Notes under the pieces: model-generated | What the model saw: the letters and a program-made list of their open reading frames with translations, nothing else | Database searches by the model: none | What the model was told of the DNA's origin: nothing | Position numbers and translations under genes: made by a program | In this document: positions 23,918 to 33,390 of the stretch, piece by piece | How the letters are laid out: every line of letters starts with the position of its first letter | Position numbering within the stretch: the first letter of the stretch is position 1 | Assembly (NCBI GenBank): GCA_021106765.1 | Contig: JAIOTO010000004.1 | Location: 1 to 38,216, forward strand | Source of the DNA: Methanosarcinaceae archaeon | GTDB taxonomy: Archaea; Halobacteriota; Methanosarcinia; Methanosarcinales; Methanosarcinaceae | Reading direction: 5' to 3' | Length of the DNA: 38,216 nucleotides

Positions 23918-25195
23918 ATGATTATAGGTATAGATGACACGGATTCCAGGGACGGCATGTGTACCACCTATCTGGGTGCGGTCCTCATGGATGAATTGCA
24001 GCAGTATGGAACAGTAATAGGGGACCCTCTGCTGATCCGTCTCAATCCTACCATTCCCTATAAGACCAGGGGTAATGCATCCATTGCCATTCAATTGGAT
24101 ACCGACAGACCCGATGCGGTCATGGAACATGTGACATCACGGATAGAATCCCTGGCAGAAATGGAATGTGAAAAGACGAACCCCGGAGTTGTCTTTTTCA
24201 ATGATACAGACCACGAACACGCAAGGGTGGTACTGGAAGAGTTCTTTATCAGGACTGTCAGGGAGGTTATCTCCATTGACACTGCAAAGGATATTATCCA
24301 TGACCTCGGTATCCCTGCAAAAGGTTATAAGAACGGGCGGGGGTTGATAGGGGCTCTGGCTGCATGCGGGGCCATGATTCGGGAAGGATGGGATCATACC
24401 TATGAGTACCTGGCATATCGACAGAGGACTGTATGGGGGACATCACGGAGTGTGGATGAAGAAAGTGTATGGAAAGCCGACCTGGCCACATATCCGGGTA
24501 CCTGGGATACCATTGACAGGACAAATGATCTCATTGTCTGCGTACCCCATTCACCGGACCCTGTTCTTTTTGGGATACGAGGCAAGTCCGTTGAAGCTGT
24601 AACTTTAGCCTCCAACATGATATTATCCGAACCTATTGAGCGCTATGCTATCTTCCGCACAGATCAGGGCACTGATATGCATCTGATCTCCGTCGAAAGG
24701 ATAGCCGATATCCAGGATATGCATTCATATACCATTGAGGTCAGGGTCTGCGAACTCCCTCATACGATAAGAGGGGGGCATACCATCGTCCCCGTCTGTG
24801 ACAGGGATGGCAGATGTATCGACTGTGCAGCTTTTGAGCCCACAAAGAACTTCCGCAAACTTATACGCAAACTGATCCCTGGTGACATGATACGGGTATC
24901 CGGAAGTGTTAAGGAAGATACCCTGAACATCGAAAAGATCGAGATCATATCACTTGCATGCGCCTACGACATCAGCAATCCTACCTGCCCATCCTGCGGA
25001 AAACGAATGAAATCCGCAGGTAAGGACCAGGGTTACAGATGTAGGAAATGTGGTATGCGATCCGACACCCTTCAGCAAAGTGAGAGGATACGGAACATTA
25101 CACCTGGTATCTACGAGGTTCCCCCATGTGCAAGACGCCACCTGGCAAAACCTCTCATACGCACACATCGACCCAACGAATTTCCATCCAGGTGA
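23918..25195 (+). CDS. tiaS: tRNA(Ile2) 2-agmatinylcytidine synthetase
   Basis: TiaS (425 aa) attaches agmatine to C34 of tRNA(Ile2), so that it reads AUA rather than AUG; it is essential in archaea. The start MIIGIDDTDSRDGMCTTYLG and KTRGNASIAIQL are family signatures, followed by the GRGLIGALAACGA region. Residues about 270-345 form an OB-like domain (GDMIRVSGSVKEDTLNIEKIE). The C-terminal zinc ribbon has CPSCGKRMKSAG, then CRKCG. The gene is complete and has its start at the first ATG. It is followed 29 bp later by the convergent nadE. Confidence 0.96.
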   Translation: MIIGIDDTDSRDGMCTTYLGAVLMDELQQYGTVIGDPLLIRLNPTIPYKTRGNASIAIQLDTDRPDAVMEHVTSRIESLAEMECEKTNPGVVFFNDTDHEHARVVLEEFFIRTVREVISIDTAKDIIHDLGIPAKGYKNGRGLIGALAACGAMIREGWDHTYEYLAYRQRTVWGTSRSVDEESVWKADLATYPGTWDTIDRTNDLIVCVPHSPDPVLFGIRGKSVEAVTLASNMILSEPIERYAIFRTDQGTDMHLISVERIADIQDMHSYTIEVRVCELPHTIRGGHTIVPVCDRDGRCIDCAAFEPTKNFRKLIRKLIPGDMIRVSGSVKEDTLNIEKIEIISLACAYDISNPTCPSCGKRMKSAGKDQGYRCRKCGMRSDTLQQSERIRNITPGIYEVPPCARRHLAKPLIRTHRPNEFPSR

Positions 25196-25224
25196 TGGGA
25201 AGGAGCACGCACACGGTCCGCGGT

Positions 25225-26013
25225 TCAGTTCGACTGGCGAACTTCATCAAGATCCGCAATGGGTGGTGCTATTCTTTTGTGTGTATTGGCATTCACACGC
25301 AAGAGCAAGGAATCGATCTGACCGACAGACGCTCCCAGAACCTGCTGTACGATAACTTTGTCCTCGCCCGCAAACAGCATCTGAAGGATGCGATCGATCA
25401 TATCGTATGACATTCCGAGATCATCCTCATCTGTCTGCCCTTCCCACAACCCTGCAGAGGGGGGTTTGGTAAGGATTCCTTCGGGAACGCCCAGCAGCCG
25501 GGCCATCTCACGCACATCGGTCTTGTAGAGATCCCCGATGGGTTCAATATCCACGCCACCGTCCCCATATTTGGTGAAATATCCGATCAGGATCTCGGTC
25601 TTGTTGCCGGTACCCATAACGATGCTTCCACGAAGGTTCGCATAATAATAGAGAATGGACATCCTCATCCTGGCCTTGAGGTTACCATTCACATGGGAAT
25701 CTGCCTGAACACTATCAGGAATCACGTTCATGAATGACTCCATGAGCTCCCCGATATTGATCACCTTTAACTCGATACCGAGCTCATCGGCAACCTCGGT
25801 AGCATCCAGCACGTCCTCTGCAGGGGTTAAATTGAGCTCAGGTAGGTGTATGCCAAGCACATGATCCTTTCCCAGCGCCTCAACAGCCAGGAATGCAACA
25901 AGCGCCGAATCGATGCCTCCACTGATACCAACCACCGTACCATTGACACCTGCTTCCTTGGCCCGTGTTCGAATGAAATCAACGATCGTATCTTTTGCTT
26001 TCAACATATCCAT
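25225..26013 (-). CDS. nadE: NAD synthetase
   Basis: NadE (262 aa) makes NAD from deamido-NAD, ATP and ammonia in the cytoplasm. The PP-loop is GISGGIDSA near residues 29-37. Others seen are VMGTGNKTEILIGYFTKYGDGGVDIEPIGDLYK (given as two parts here: VMGTGNKTEILIGYF and GGVDIEPIGDLYK) and KPPSAGLWEGQTDEDDLG. There is no N-terminal nitrilase domain, so it should use free ammonia rather than glutamine. Two ATGs, 26013 and 26007, are possible starts. It converges with tiaS and diverges from the KaiC-like gene. Confidence 0.95.
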   Translation of the reverse strand: MDMLKAKDTIVDFIRTRAKEAGVNGTVVGISGGIDSALVAFLAVEALGKDHVLGIHLPELNLTPAEDVLDATEVADELGIELKVINIGELMESFMNVIPDSVQADSHVNGNLKARMRMSILYYYANLRGSIVMGTGNKTEILIGYFTKYGDGGVDIEPIGDLYKTDVREMARLLGVPEGILTKPPSAGLWEGQTDEDDLGMSYDMIDRILQMLFAGEDKVIVQQVLGASVGQIDSLLLRVNANTHKRIAPPIADLDEVRQSN

Positions 26014-26120
26014 AATATCTATTCCCAGTTTATCCGTAATTCTATATCTATATTTCTTGTGATTTCACTGTAATCGATACGGGAACAGCAAAAACTATAT
26101 ATCCTTTTCAATCGAAGATA

Positions 26121-26136
26121 TATTTTAAAATATATT
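26121..26136 (+). promoter_or_regulatory. TATA region of the KaiC-like gene
   Basis: TATTTTAAAATATATT is centred about 22 bp before ATG 26151, with a GGGTG ribosome-site-like sequence between. The precise TATA position is not certain. Confidence 0.4.
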
Positions 26137-26150
26137 ACCCGGGTGCTCCG

Positions 26151-27524
26151 ATGAAATGTGTGAATTCCAATATTCCAGGGCTTGATGATATCCTCAATGG
26201 AGGATTCCAGAAACCCTCTGCCGTACTGATAGCTGGTACAGCAGGTACCGGAAAGACAACAATGGTAATGCAATCGATATACAGTGCTGCTAAAAAGAAT
26301 GAAATTTGCATGTATGTGACATCTCTCAACGAACCGGTCACTATTCTGAACAGCTTCATGTCGAACCACAGTTTCTATGATATCTCACTGATATCAAAGG
26401 GAAACATAAGCTATCTGCCCATAGGAACGGATACCCTGGACAAAGGAATATATTCGTTCATGTGGAATCTGGAAGAAGCCATAGAAAAACTAAAACCCGA
26501 TCGGATCGTGATCGATCCAATAACAATGATCGGAGGCACCCTTGATGGAGAAACCCGGAGTCGGTTCTTCTATGATCTATTCCTCAGGATGAAAAAATGG
26601 GGATCACTGGTCCTTGTGACAGGAGATCTCTCCGAAGATGAACTCGTAAAAAGTAACCTTGGACATGTGGCTGATGGGATCATCTACCTTTCGAACGACC
26701 TGAAACACGATCAGAGGACAAGGCATCTGGAAGTGCTCAAGATGCGTGGACAGGGCTACCTTTCAGGAAGACACAATTTTTCAATCACAGATAAGGGAAT
26801 AACGATCCGTACGGACACTATATCGATGGCAGATCATCAGGTATCTGACCAACGGGTAGCCACAGGAATAACTGGCCTTGACCGGATGACAGGAAGTGGC
26901 CTGCTATCCGGAACAAACACCCTGCTCAGTGGGGACAGCGGCACCGGTAAGACGTGCCTTGGGATACAATTCATCTATCAGGGAGCCAATGATAACGAAC
27001 CCGGGATCATCGTATCCTTTGATGAGAATGAACAACAGATCAAAGCAGCCGCCAGCTCCATTGGACACGACCTTGACGAACATATTACATCCGAAAGGAT
27101 CAGGGTAATCCATGTAGATCCGGCATTACTGGTTACGGATATGCACACGCTGGAACTTGAAACACTTATAGATGAGATGCAGGCAAAGAGGATCGTTCTG
27201 GACGGGATCCATGAACTTGATGCCTCACTGGACAAGATGAATAAACAACAATATATACGGATACTTACAAAACTCTTCACGTCAAAAGGTATAACTGCCA
27301 TATTCACCGACGAAACAGATAGTATCGCATCGATTGTGAATAATATACGTGGAATGGATACGATCATCACAATGCACTATGTTGAGACTGCGTCGCATTT
27401 GAAGAAGACTATAGCGGTACTTAAGATGAGAAGGAGCGAACACGATACACACATACGGGAACTCATCGTCACGAATAAGGGTATCGAAATAGGGTCGCCC
27501 CTCTTCGAACAGGCTGATCAGTGA
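26151..27524 (+). CDS. two-domain KaiC-like RecA-fold ATPase
   Basis: This 457-aa protein has two KaiC-type domains. Domain 1 (about 1-235) has IPGLDDILNGGF, Walker A GTAGTGKTT and Walker B RIVIDPITMIGG. Domain 2 (about 236-457) has TGLDRMTGSGLLSGT, Walker A GDSGTGKTC and Walker B KRIVLDGIHEL. The acidic pair EE after the second strand of cyanobacterial KaiC is only a single E here (SLNEP and FDENEQ). Archaeal KaiC-like proteins are often linked to signalling and motility, but no kaiA/kaiB or sensor lies in the window. It has its own promoter. Partner unknown. Confidence 0.88.
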   Translation: MKCVNSNIPGLDDILNGGFQKPSAVLIAGTAGTGKTTMVMQSIYSAAKKNEICMYVTSLNEPVTILNSFMSNHSFYDISLISKGNISYLPIGTDTLDKGIYSFMWNLEEAIEKLKPDRIVIDPITMIGGTLDGETRSRFFYDLFLRMKKWGSLVLVTGDLSEDELVKSNLGHVADGIIYLSNDLKHDQRTRHLEVLKMRGQGYLSGRHNFSITDKGITIRTDTISMADHQVSDQRVATGITGLDRMTGSGLLSGTNTLLSGDSGTGKTCLGIQFIYQGANDNEPGIIVSFDENEQQIKAAASSIGHDLDEHITSERIRVIHVDPALLVTDMHTLELETLIDEMQAKRIVLDGIHELDASLDKMNKQQYIRILTKLFTSKGITAIFTDETDSIASIVNNIRGMDTIITMHYVETASHLKKTIAVLKMRRSEHDTHIRELIVTNKGIEIGSPLFEQADQ

Positions 27525-27613
27525 GATCCGCGAATGTGCGGAGAACTTTATCCCACATAGTTGGACGCACACCATTATTATGAATTTGATATATAAAAGA
27601 TACAGGGCATAAC

Positions 27614-28093
27614 ATGACACTCTATATCGCAGATTCAGCCGTTTTTATCAACGGATACCATAAGGAGAACTCGCAGTTCATCACCGTACCTGCCGTTGGT
27701 GAAGAACTAAAGAGCAGGGAAGCTCGTATGCGGTTCGATCTTGCTTGTGAAAGAGGAACACGTTCAGAGATACCAGATCCTCTAATTCGGGCAGAGGTTA
27801 TTGGAACAGCACGTCATACACAAGATGCAGAAGAACTGTCTGCAACAGATATTGACATACTTGCAAAAGCACTGGAATATAAGGAAGATGCTGTACTCCT
27901 TACCGATGACTATGCTGTGCAGAACGTTGCCGCTGTCATGGGCATCAATGTAGCACCGATCTCCCAGAAGAAGATAAAGGATGTGCTTGTCTGGGGAAAG
28001 AGATGTACCGGGTGCAGGAGAAAGTTCGATGAAGGTGATGTGTGTCCTGTATGTGGCTCTAAATTAAAGAAGACCAGAAAAAGAAAATTATAA
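27614..28093 (+). CDS. Nob1-like rRNA endonuclease with PIN domain and zinc ribbon
   Basis: This 159-aa protein has an N-terminal PIN nuclease domain with acidic residues in IADSAVF (near D7), LSATDIDIL and LLTDDYAVQN. A C-terminal zinc ribbon follows with CTGC, then CPVCG. Nob1 cuts the 3' end of pre-16S/18S rRNA in archaea and eukaryotes. The length and layout match archaeal Nob1. The TATA-like ATATATAAAAG at about 27588-27598 lies close before the ATG at 27614, so leaderless translation is likely. The gene ends 74 bp before the GfcR-like gene and may be read with it. Confidence 0.9.
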   Translation: MTLYIADSAVFINGYHKENSQFITVPAVGEELKSREARMRFDLACERGTRSEIPDPLIRAEVIGTARHTQDAEELSATDIDILAKALEYKEDAVLLTDDYAVQNVAAVMGINVAPISQKKIKDVLVWGKRCTGCRRKFDEGDVCPVCGSKLKKTRKRKL

Positions 28094-28167
28094 CATGAAA
28101 AAGGTACATATTGGATAGAAGACATCTATAGGTAATAGTTGAAGAACATCTCAGGATAGGGACATAT

Positions 28168-28779
28168 ATGAAAAATATCGAAGAACTTGTCCATAAAGCA
28201 ATGGAATTACAATCCAACGGGCTTGTCACCGGCCAGATAGCAAATGAACTTAATGTATCCAGGGATACCGTTACATGGCTCCTGACACGATCAAAGATAG
28301 AGACCGTGTCTTCTGCCCCAAAGGATATCTCTGTGAACTGGAGTAGTATTGGAAAAAGCTCCTTCAGGCTCAGATATATATCTCAGGCCCTCTGTGACAT
28401 GATGCTTGAATCGATCAGCAAGACCGACACGACTGTGGATATGGTTGTGGGGATCGGTACGAGCGGCATACCCATGGCGATCATGGTGGCCGAAGAGCTC
28501 GGAACCGAGTTTGCCATATTCCATGGATATGACAGCCACAAGGAAAAAGAGAAAAAGCGCGGGATTTTCAGTCATAACTTCGGAAATGTGGCAGGCAAGA
28601 AATGTATTATCGTTGATGATGTGATGTCATCCGGATCTACGATCATCGATGTGATCGATCAGCTTCGCGACACTGGTGCGGATCCTGTGGGAGTTGCGGT
28701 CATCGTTGACAAAATGAATACTGATACCGTGGACGACGTTCCTGTGTGCTCACTGGTGCGGATCGCCAGAGTAGACTGA
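28168..28779 (+). CDS. GfcR-like transcriptional regulator with phosphoribosyltransferase-fold domain
   Basis: This 203-aa protein has an N-terminal HTH (about residues 15-40; [20 protein letters not shown]) and a type I PRTase-fold domain with PRPP motif [13 protein letters not shown] (about 150-162) plus [12 protein letters not shown]. Archaeal GfcR/PyrE-like proteins of this kind control sugar genes in haloarchaea. In methanogens the target is unclear. It probably senses PRPP or a related sugar phosphate rather than catalysing orotate transfer. A hairpin follows the stop. Confidence 0.88.
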   Translation: MKNIEELVHKAMELQSNGLVTGQIANELNVSRDTVTWLLTRSKIETVSSAPKDISVNWSSIGKSSFRLRYISQALCDMMLESISKTDTTVDMVVGIGTSGIPMAIMVAEELGTEFAIFHGYDSHKEKEKKRGIFSHNFGNVAGKKCIIVDDVMSSGSTIIDVIDQLRDTGADPVGVAVIVDKMNTDTVDDVPVCSLVRIARVD

Positions 28780-28787
28780 TGTGAATT

Positions 28788-28811
28788 ACCACCCGTTGGA
28801 ACACGGGTGGT
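28788..28811. terminator. 9-bp perfect hairpin between convergent genes
   Basis: ACCACCCGT and ACGGGTGGT pair around a TGGAAC loop, followed by TTCCTTACATTT. It lies between the ends of the GfcR-like gene (28779) and the DHH gene (28854), so a two-way terminator is likely. The shape and sequence also recall hairpin ends of IS200/IS605-type elements; no transposase is near. Confidence 0.5.
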
Positions 28812-28853
28812 TCCTTACATTTACGCACAGGATGTCAACCAGCGCGAGTGGGA

Positions 28854-30977
28854 TCACTCCACCTGCACTGATCCTACCTTTTCTACAAGTTTTGTGAGCA
28901 CTTCTGTGCGCATTCCTTCTACGAACTTGATGCTGCCGACCACCAGATGACCCCCTCCATTAACACCGGCACCTTTGATCTCATCGTGGAGTTCCCTGAC
29001 CATCTGGGGAATGTTCATCAGGACGTTCTTTGAACGTATCACCGCAAAATCCGGACCATACCCGATGGTCACCACAGGCTTACCCTCGAATTTATGACAC
29101 ATTCTGTCATGGACCTCGCCAGAGGTCTTTCCGGGTGGTGGGAAAGTAAATTTGTGAGCATGGTTCTCAACATCCAGCACATTCAGTACCGCCCCATTGG
29201 GCAGATCCTGGGACTTCACGTTCGGTATACAGGCATCCAGCTGATCATCGATCATACCATTTGCCTGCTCACATAACAGATCCACCAGTTGATGATGACG
29301 TTTATGGTCACCGAGATCCAGGATCTCATCCACAATTTTTCTCCCACTGTTAAACTTTAGCCAATATGCCTGAAAATCGAGAGCAAGGGCAATATCCTTC
29401 AACCGATCCAGTGAATATCTGTCTGATACGAGTTCGATATAGTCATGTGCTTCCGGAGATTCAGATCGATCCCCCACTGCAGCGATCGCCGGCAGATGTT
29501 TGATCTCATCGGTCACATCCGGGTTGATCATCCGGGCGACCTCCGTGGACAGCATGCCGGCAGTGATACCAAAGTCCCCACCCACATGAGCAGGATTGAC
29601 ATGTCCCAGCAGGTACTGGTCAACCACGTCATCGGGATGATGATGATCCACCACGACCATGTTGATACCATATACCTGAGCCTGCCTCATAGCCGGTGTA
29701 TCCTCGTCGGTGGAACCATTATCCACCATGATCACCAGTGGCAGCTTTTGCCCATGTCGTGCAGCATCCTCTAGTGCGAATGAGACATCCCGGGTCACAT
29801 CCATCAATTCGTAGAAAGGTGCCTTTGAAGGAGAACGTTTGTAGTAATAATATTCCGCATCCGGGCCGTTGACCTTCTCTATCAATGGCAGTATAGCCTT
29901 TTCTATGGCAACGGCCGCCGTCATACCGTCTGCATCCGCATGATGACGCAGCAATATGGGCGTGGACAGCATGATGGCCTTCTTTATCTGTTTTGCGACA
30001 TTTTTCATGGCAGGCCGTAATTTTTCCAGGATAGGACTCTTGACCAGGAACTCTATGTCGGTGGCTTCAGCCCTTTTGTCGATGACCGCATCTATGCGCT
30101 CTTTGACAGCAGTCTCCTTTGCGCCCACCAGGCGTTTCATACTCTTTACCTCTATCTGGACCACTTCGCCCCTGAAGGCAACCTCACCGATAACGTTGAC
30201 GATCATGTTCATGTCGATATCGGGATGACACCGCACTCCTGCGCCCTCGAACGCTGCACATGACATGATACCAGCGTCGTCAGATATCGTAAATATCGTG
30301 GGGCCAGAGGTCTGTTTTACCTGAATGACCTCGCCCTCGATCTTCACAAGTCTGCCGGACAGGTCCGAAAGTTCGGAAGACAATCTCACAGGCAGACACT
30401 TTTCGACATCGACTGTCTGATACTCAGATATGGACCGGGGTACAAGGTCCAGCTTCCCATCTGACCTGATCTCGTTCAGCCGAACAATGACATGCTCGCC
30501 CTCTTCAAGTGTTCCCTGAAGATTGCTCGAATGGATAAGGCCGCGCATGTTAGAATTAATGTCTACGAACACACCAAAAGGAGCGGTATTGTTGACCGTT
30601 ACATGATAGAGCTTGCCCGTCTCCAGTTCATTGAGATCACATGAGTCATCAAGCTGATGGACCAGTTCTACACTGCCGCAGCTCTTACACACCTCTTTTC
30701 CATCAATTGGCTTGTCGATGGGTTTTCCACAGATATCACATTTATAGAAAGCACCAGCTCCTTTGCAAACCGGACAGGGATCGGTGATCTTGACCGTACC
30801 ACTGCCACCGCATCGTTCACACACAGAGGCGCCTTCTAAAAAACTGCTCATATCCTTTTTGGACAGATCCATAAGATTTACAGATTTGGCCTTTCCGGAA
30901 CCTTTACACTCTGGACATTTCTCCGTAGCCACTTCTTTGGACCCCTGTCCTTTGCATTCTGTACATTCTTCTTTCAT
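28854..30977 (-). CDS. archaeal RecJ-like DHH/DHHA1 protein with zinc-finger, S1 and OB domains
   Basis: This 707-aa protein has, in order: four DnaJ-type CxxCxGxG repeats (CTECKGQG, CPECKGSG, CERCGGSG, CPVCKGAG; about 5-78), a CxxC-CxxC zinc ribbon (CDICG and CKSCG), an S1 domain (about 118-175; APFGVFVDINSNMRGLIH), an OB-like domain (about 210-285), and a DHH phosphoesterase domain from about 335 with HHADADGM, VDNGS and VDHHHPDD. The C-terminus matches DHHA1 (GAGVNGGGHLVVG). It is the archaeal form often called RecJ-like, a nuclease on DNA or RNA. A TATA-like ATATAAC about 23 bp before ATG 30977 suits a leaderless start. Its exact substrate is unknown. Confidence 0.9.
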   Translation of the reverse strand: MKEECTECKGQGSKEVATEKCPECKGSGKAKSVNLMDLSKKDMSSFLEGASVCERCGGSGTVKITDPCPVCKGAGAFYKCDICGKPIDKPIDGKEVCKSCGSVELVHQLDDSCDLNELETGKLYHVTVNNTAPFGVFVDINSNMRGLIHSSNLQGTLEEGEHVIVRLNEIRSDGKLDLVPRSISEYQTVDVEKCLPVRLSSELSDLSGRLVKIEGEVIQVKQTSGPTIFTISDDAGIMSCAAFEGAGVRCHPDIDMNMIVNVIGEVAFRGEVVQIEVKSMKRLVGAKETAVKERIDAVIDKRAEATDIEFLVKSPILEKLRPAMKNVAKQIKKAIMLSTPILLRHHADADGMTAAVAIEKAILPLIEKVNGPDAEYYYYKRSPSKAPFYELMDVTRDVSFALEDAARHGQKLPLVIMVDNGSTDEDTPAMRQAQVYGINMVVVDHHHPDDVVDQYLLGHVNPAHVGGDFGITAGMLSTEVARMINPDVTDEIKHLPAIAAVGDRSESPEAHDYIELVSDRYSLDRLKDIALALDFQAYWLKFNSGRKIVDEILDLGDHKRHHQLVDLLCEQANGMIDDQLDACIPNVKSQDLPNGAVLNVLDVENHAHKFTFPPPGKTSGEVHDRMCHKFEGKPVVTIGYGPDFAVIRSKNVLMNIPQMVRELHDEIKGAGVNGGGHLVVGSIKFVEGMRTEVLTKLVEKVGSVQVE

Positions 30978-31294
30978 TGTATCGTATTCTAAATTGTTAT
31001 ATGTTAGATTTATGTCTTTGCGTCATGGAATCAATATACCGGACATCGAATATGAAGCAGACGCCTTATTTACAGACACGGGGGGATGTTTGGAATTTCA
31101 CACTTCAAATATACACAGATTAATAAACCATTATAACAATGTTAAAGTGGGTCTGAAACAAACAATCCTTTGCAAAATTTACAATGCTTTCATGTACAAT
31201 CCCCTTAGATATTTCAGGCCCAACTACCTACCTTTTTCTAATGCAATAGCTTTTTATTTAGAAACATCCAACATCATTCAGGAGATAAAAATAC
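30978..31294. other. 317-bp intergenic region with divergent promoters
   Basis: This gap lies between the divergent DHH gene and the stomatin-like gene. It holds the minus-strand TATA near 30997-31002 and a plus-strand TTTTTATTTA near 31249-31260. Between them I see AT-rich DNA with no clear gene, RNA or repeat. A plus-strand frame crosses it, but it is only an extension of antisense to the DHH gene. Confidence 0.6.
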
Positions 31295-32056
31295 ATGATC
31301 GAACAAATAATGTTCCCTGCGCTTATTGTAGGGATCATAATCCTATCCCAGGCTGTCAAGATCGTAAAGGAATACGAACGTGTTGTGATCTTCAGGCTGG
31401 GACGGCTCAGTGGCGTTAAGGGACCGGGGATCTTCCTGATAATACCCATTATTGATACGGTCGTGAAGGTGGACCTGCGTGTGATCACCATAGATGTACC
31501 AAAACAATCAGTGATCACCTATGACAATGTTACAGTAGCAGTGGATGCTGTTATTTACTACAAGGTCATCGATCCTGCCTCAGCTGTGAATGAGGTAGAG
31601 GACTACAAATACGCCACAGCAATGTTATCCCAGACCACCCTGAGAGATGTGATAGGGCGGATCGAACTGGATGAGGTGCTGTCTGAACGTGATACTGTGA
31701 ACAAGGATATTCAGGAAATACTGGATGCTTCCACCGATCCATGGGGTATCAAGGTCACCTCTGTGACCCTGAGAGATGTGACCATCGATGGGACGATGAT
31801 GCGTGCTATTGCCAAACAGGCCGAAGCTGAACGTGAGAAACGTGCCCGTATCATCCTGGCTGATGGTGAGTTCAAGGCCGCTGAGAAGATGAGAGGAGCA
31901 GCTGAAATGTACCAGGATGTGCCCGCAGCCATTAAGTTGCGAGAACTGCAGACCATAGCAGAGGTCGCGCGGGAGAAGAACATGGTGATAATCTCCAATT
32001 CAACCAGTATGGGAGAGATCGCAGCCCTCACCCAGGCCTTTACCAAAAAAAAGTGA
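31295..32056 (+). CDS. stomatin/prohibitin-like (SPFH) membrane protein
   Basis: This 253-aa slipin has an N-terminal membrane segment (about 5-23) and an SPFH domain with EYERVVIFRLGRL, GPGIFLIIPIID and DVPKQSVITYDNVTVAVDAV. A coiled-coil KQAEAEREKRARIILADGE follows, then a short tail. Such proteins assemble in rings on membranes. Its gene is followed 18 bp later by an NfeD-type protease, a known conserved pair in archaea and bacteria, where the protease cuts the stomatin C-terminus in Pyrococcus. An AGGAG ribosome site precedes the ATG. Confidence 0.94.
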   Translation: MIEQIMFPALIVGIIILSQAVKIVKEYERVVIFRLGRLSGVKGPGIFLIIPIIDTVVKVDLRVITIDVPKQSVITYDNVTVAVDAVIYYKVIDPASAVNEVEDYKYATAMLSQTTLRDVIGRIELDEVLSERDTVNKDIQEILDASTDPWGIKVTSVTLRDVTIDGTMMRAIAKQAEAEREKRARIILADGEFKAAEKMRGAAEMYQDVPAAIKLRELQTIAEVAREKNMVIISNSTSMGEIAALTQAFTKKK

Positions 32057-32074
32057 TAGGGAACAGATGATCGT

Positions 32075-33388
32075 ATGAGACATGCCCCACGGTCCTACCT
32101 TCCCTTTTTTTTGATTATCGTAACTATCTTTCTCCTCTCACCAGCCTGTGCCTCATCACAACCCGCAGTGCTGGTGGTGGACCTATCGGATACCATCACA
32201 CCTGCATCGGATGATATCATAAAAGAGGCTCTTGCCACAGCTGAAGGGGGAGAGTTCGAAGCCCTTATCATAACCCTGAACACGCCCGGTGGAGGGTTGG
32301 ATGAGACGCTGACGATCATCGAAGATATGCAGCAATCCAGTGTCCCTGTTATAGGGTATGTGTATCCGGCGGGAACAAAGGCATGGTCTGCGGGCACACT
32401 CATACTGATCAGCACGGATATCGCGGCCATGGCACCTCATACGATCATCGGGTCCGCCCAGCCAGTCAGCATGTCGGCGGGAGGAATCGAGCCGATAGAG
32501 GATGATAAGATCGTGAACGCCCTTGTGGAACGTGCCACCGAGAACGCACGCATGCACGGACGCAATGTGACAGCGACCGAACGGTTCATAACCGAGAATC
32601 TAAATCTAAATGCCCAGGACGCACTGGAATTCGGAGTGATCGAATTCGTGGCATCCGATATTGAGGACCTATTGAACCAGGTGGATGGGCAGATCATTAA
32701 CGATCATGAACTGGACACCAGTGGAGCTGAGATCATATTCCACAAGCCGTCCCTGGGATTGTCTATCATGGATATCATCTCTGACCCGATCATCTCCTCA
32801 TTACTGATGATGCTGGGAATATACGGCATCGTACTGGGGATATCGAACCCGGGATTCGGGGCAGAGATATTTGGAGTGATAGCGATCACCTTGGGACTTA
32901 TCGGGATGGGGTTCGATGTGAACATCGCTGCGCTCTTCCTGATCGGTGTGGGGGTGGTATTAATGGTACTTGAATTACAGGCCCCGGGATTCGGGGTGTT
33001 GGGGATTGCTGGTGTCGTATGTCTTATGGCAGGGAGTATCTTCCTTATTCCCATGGACTTCCCGCGCTGGTATACACCCGCTGATGTACAGCAGTCCATG
33101 ATATTTGCCGTCGTGGTCCCCACGGTAATCGTGGGATTGTTCTTTGCGTTCGCCCTGTACAAGGTGATAGAGGTGCGACACCGTAAACCTGTGATCGGCG
33201 AAGACCCGACCGGAGATATTGCCGAGGCGATCGATCCCATCGGGCCGGACAGACCGGGATATGTCCGCTATAAGGGCGAGTACTGGAAAACACGTTCAGA
33301 AGACGATATTGAGGTGGGTGACAGGGTGGAGATCACTGGCAAGGACGGGCCTGTGCTTCTTGTGAAGATGAGCGATGAGCAGCCCTGA
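32075..33388 (+). CDS. NfeD/1510-N type membrane-bound serine protease
   Basis: This 437-aa protein has a signal peptide (about 1-28), a ClpP-like protease domain (about 29-220), four to five membrane segments (about 225-370) and a C-terminal OB-like NfeD domain (about 385-430; VRYKGEYWKTRSEDDIEVGDRVEI). The nucleophile is the serine in KAWSAGTLI (near residue 108). The catalytic lysine is probably in EDDKIVNAL. ITLNTPGGGLDET holds the oxyanion loop. The domain order matches the Pyrococcus 1510 family that cleaves stomatin, its operon neighbour here. Its stop lies 2 bp from the end of the convergent AIR-synthase-like gene. Confidence 0.94.
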   Translation: MRHAPRSYLPFFLIIVTIFLLSPACASSQPAVLVVDLSDTITPASDDIIKEALATAEGGEFEALIITLNTPGGGLDETLTIIEDMQQSSVPVIGYVYPAGTKAWSAGTLILISTDIAAMAPHTIIGSAQPVSMSAGGIEPIEDDKIVNALVERATENARMHGRNVTATERFITENLNLNAQDALEFGVIEFVASDIEDLLNQVDGQIINDHELDTSGAEIIFHKPSLGLSIMDIISDPIISSLLMMLGIYGIVLGISNPGFGAEIFGVIAITLGLIGMGFDVNIAALFLIGVGVVLMVLELQAPGFGVLGIAGVVCLMAGSIFLIPMDFPRWYTPADVQQSMIFAVVVPTVIVGLFFAFALYKVIEVRHRKPVIGEDPTGDIAEAIDPIGPDRPGYVRYKGEYWKTRSEDDIEVGDRVEITGKDGPVLLVKMSDEQP

Positions 33389-33390
33389 GC

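Noticed and set aside
26151-27524. KaiC-like protein as a circadian clock KaiC
   Set aside because: The double-Glu catalytic pair is reduced to one Glu in both domains and no kaiA or kaiB lies nearby.
28788-28811. Hairpin as part of a tRNA or a small structured RNA
   Set aside because: No cloverleaf arms around it, and only 74 bp lie between two converging genes.
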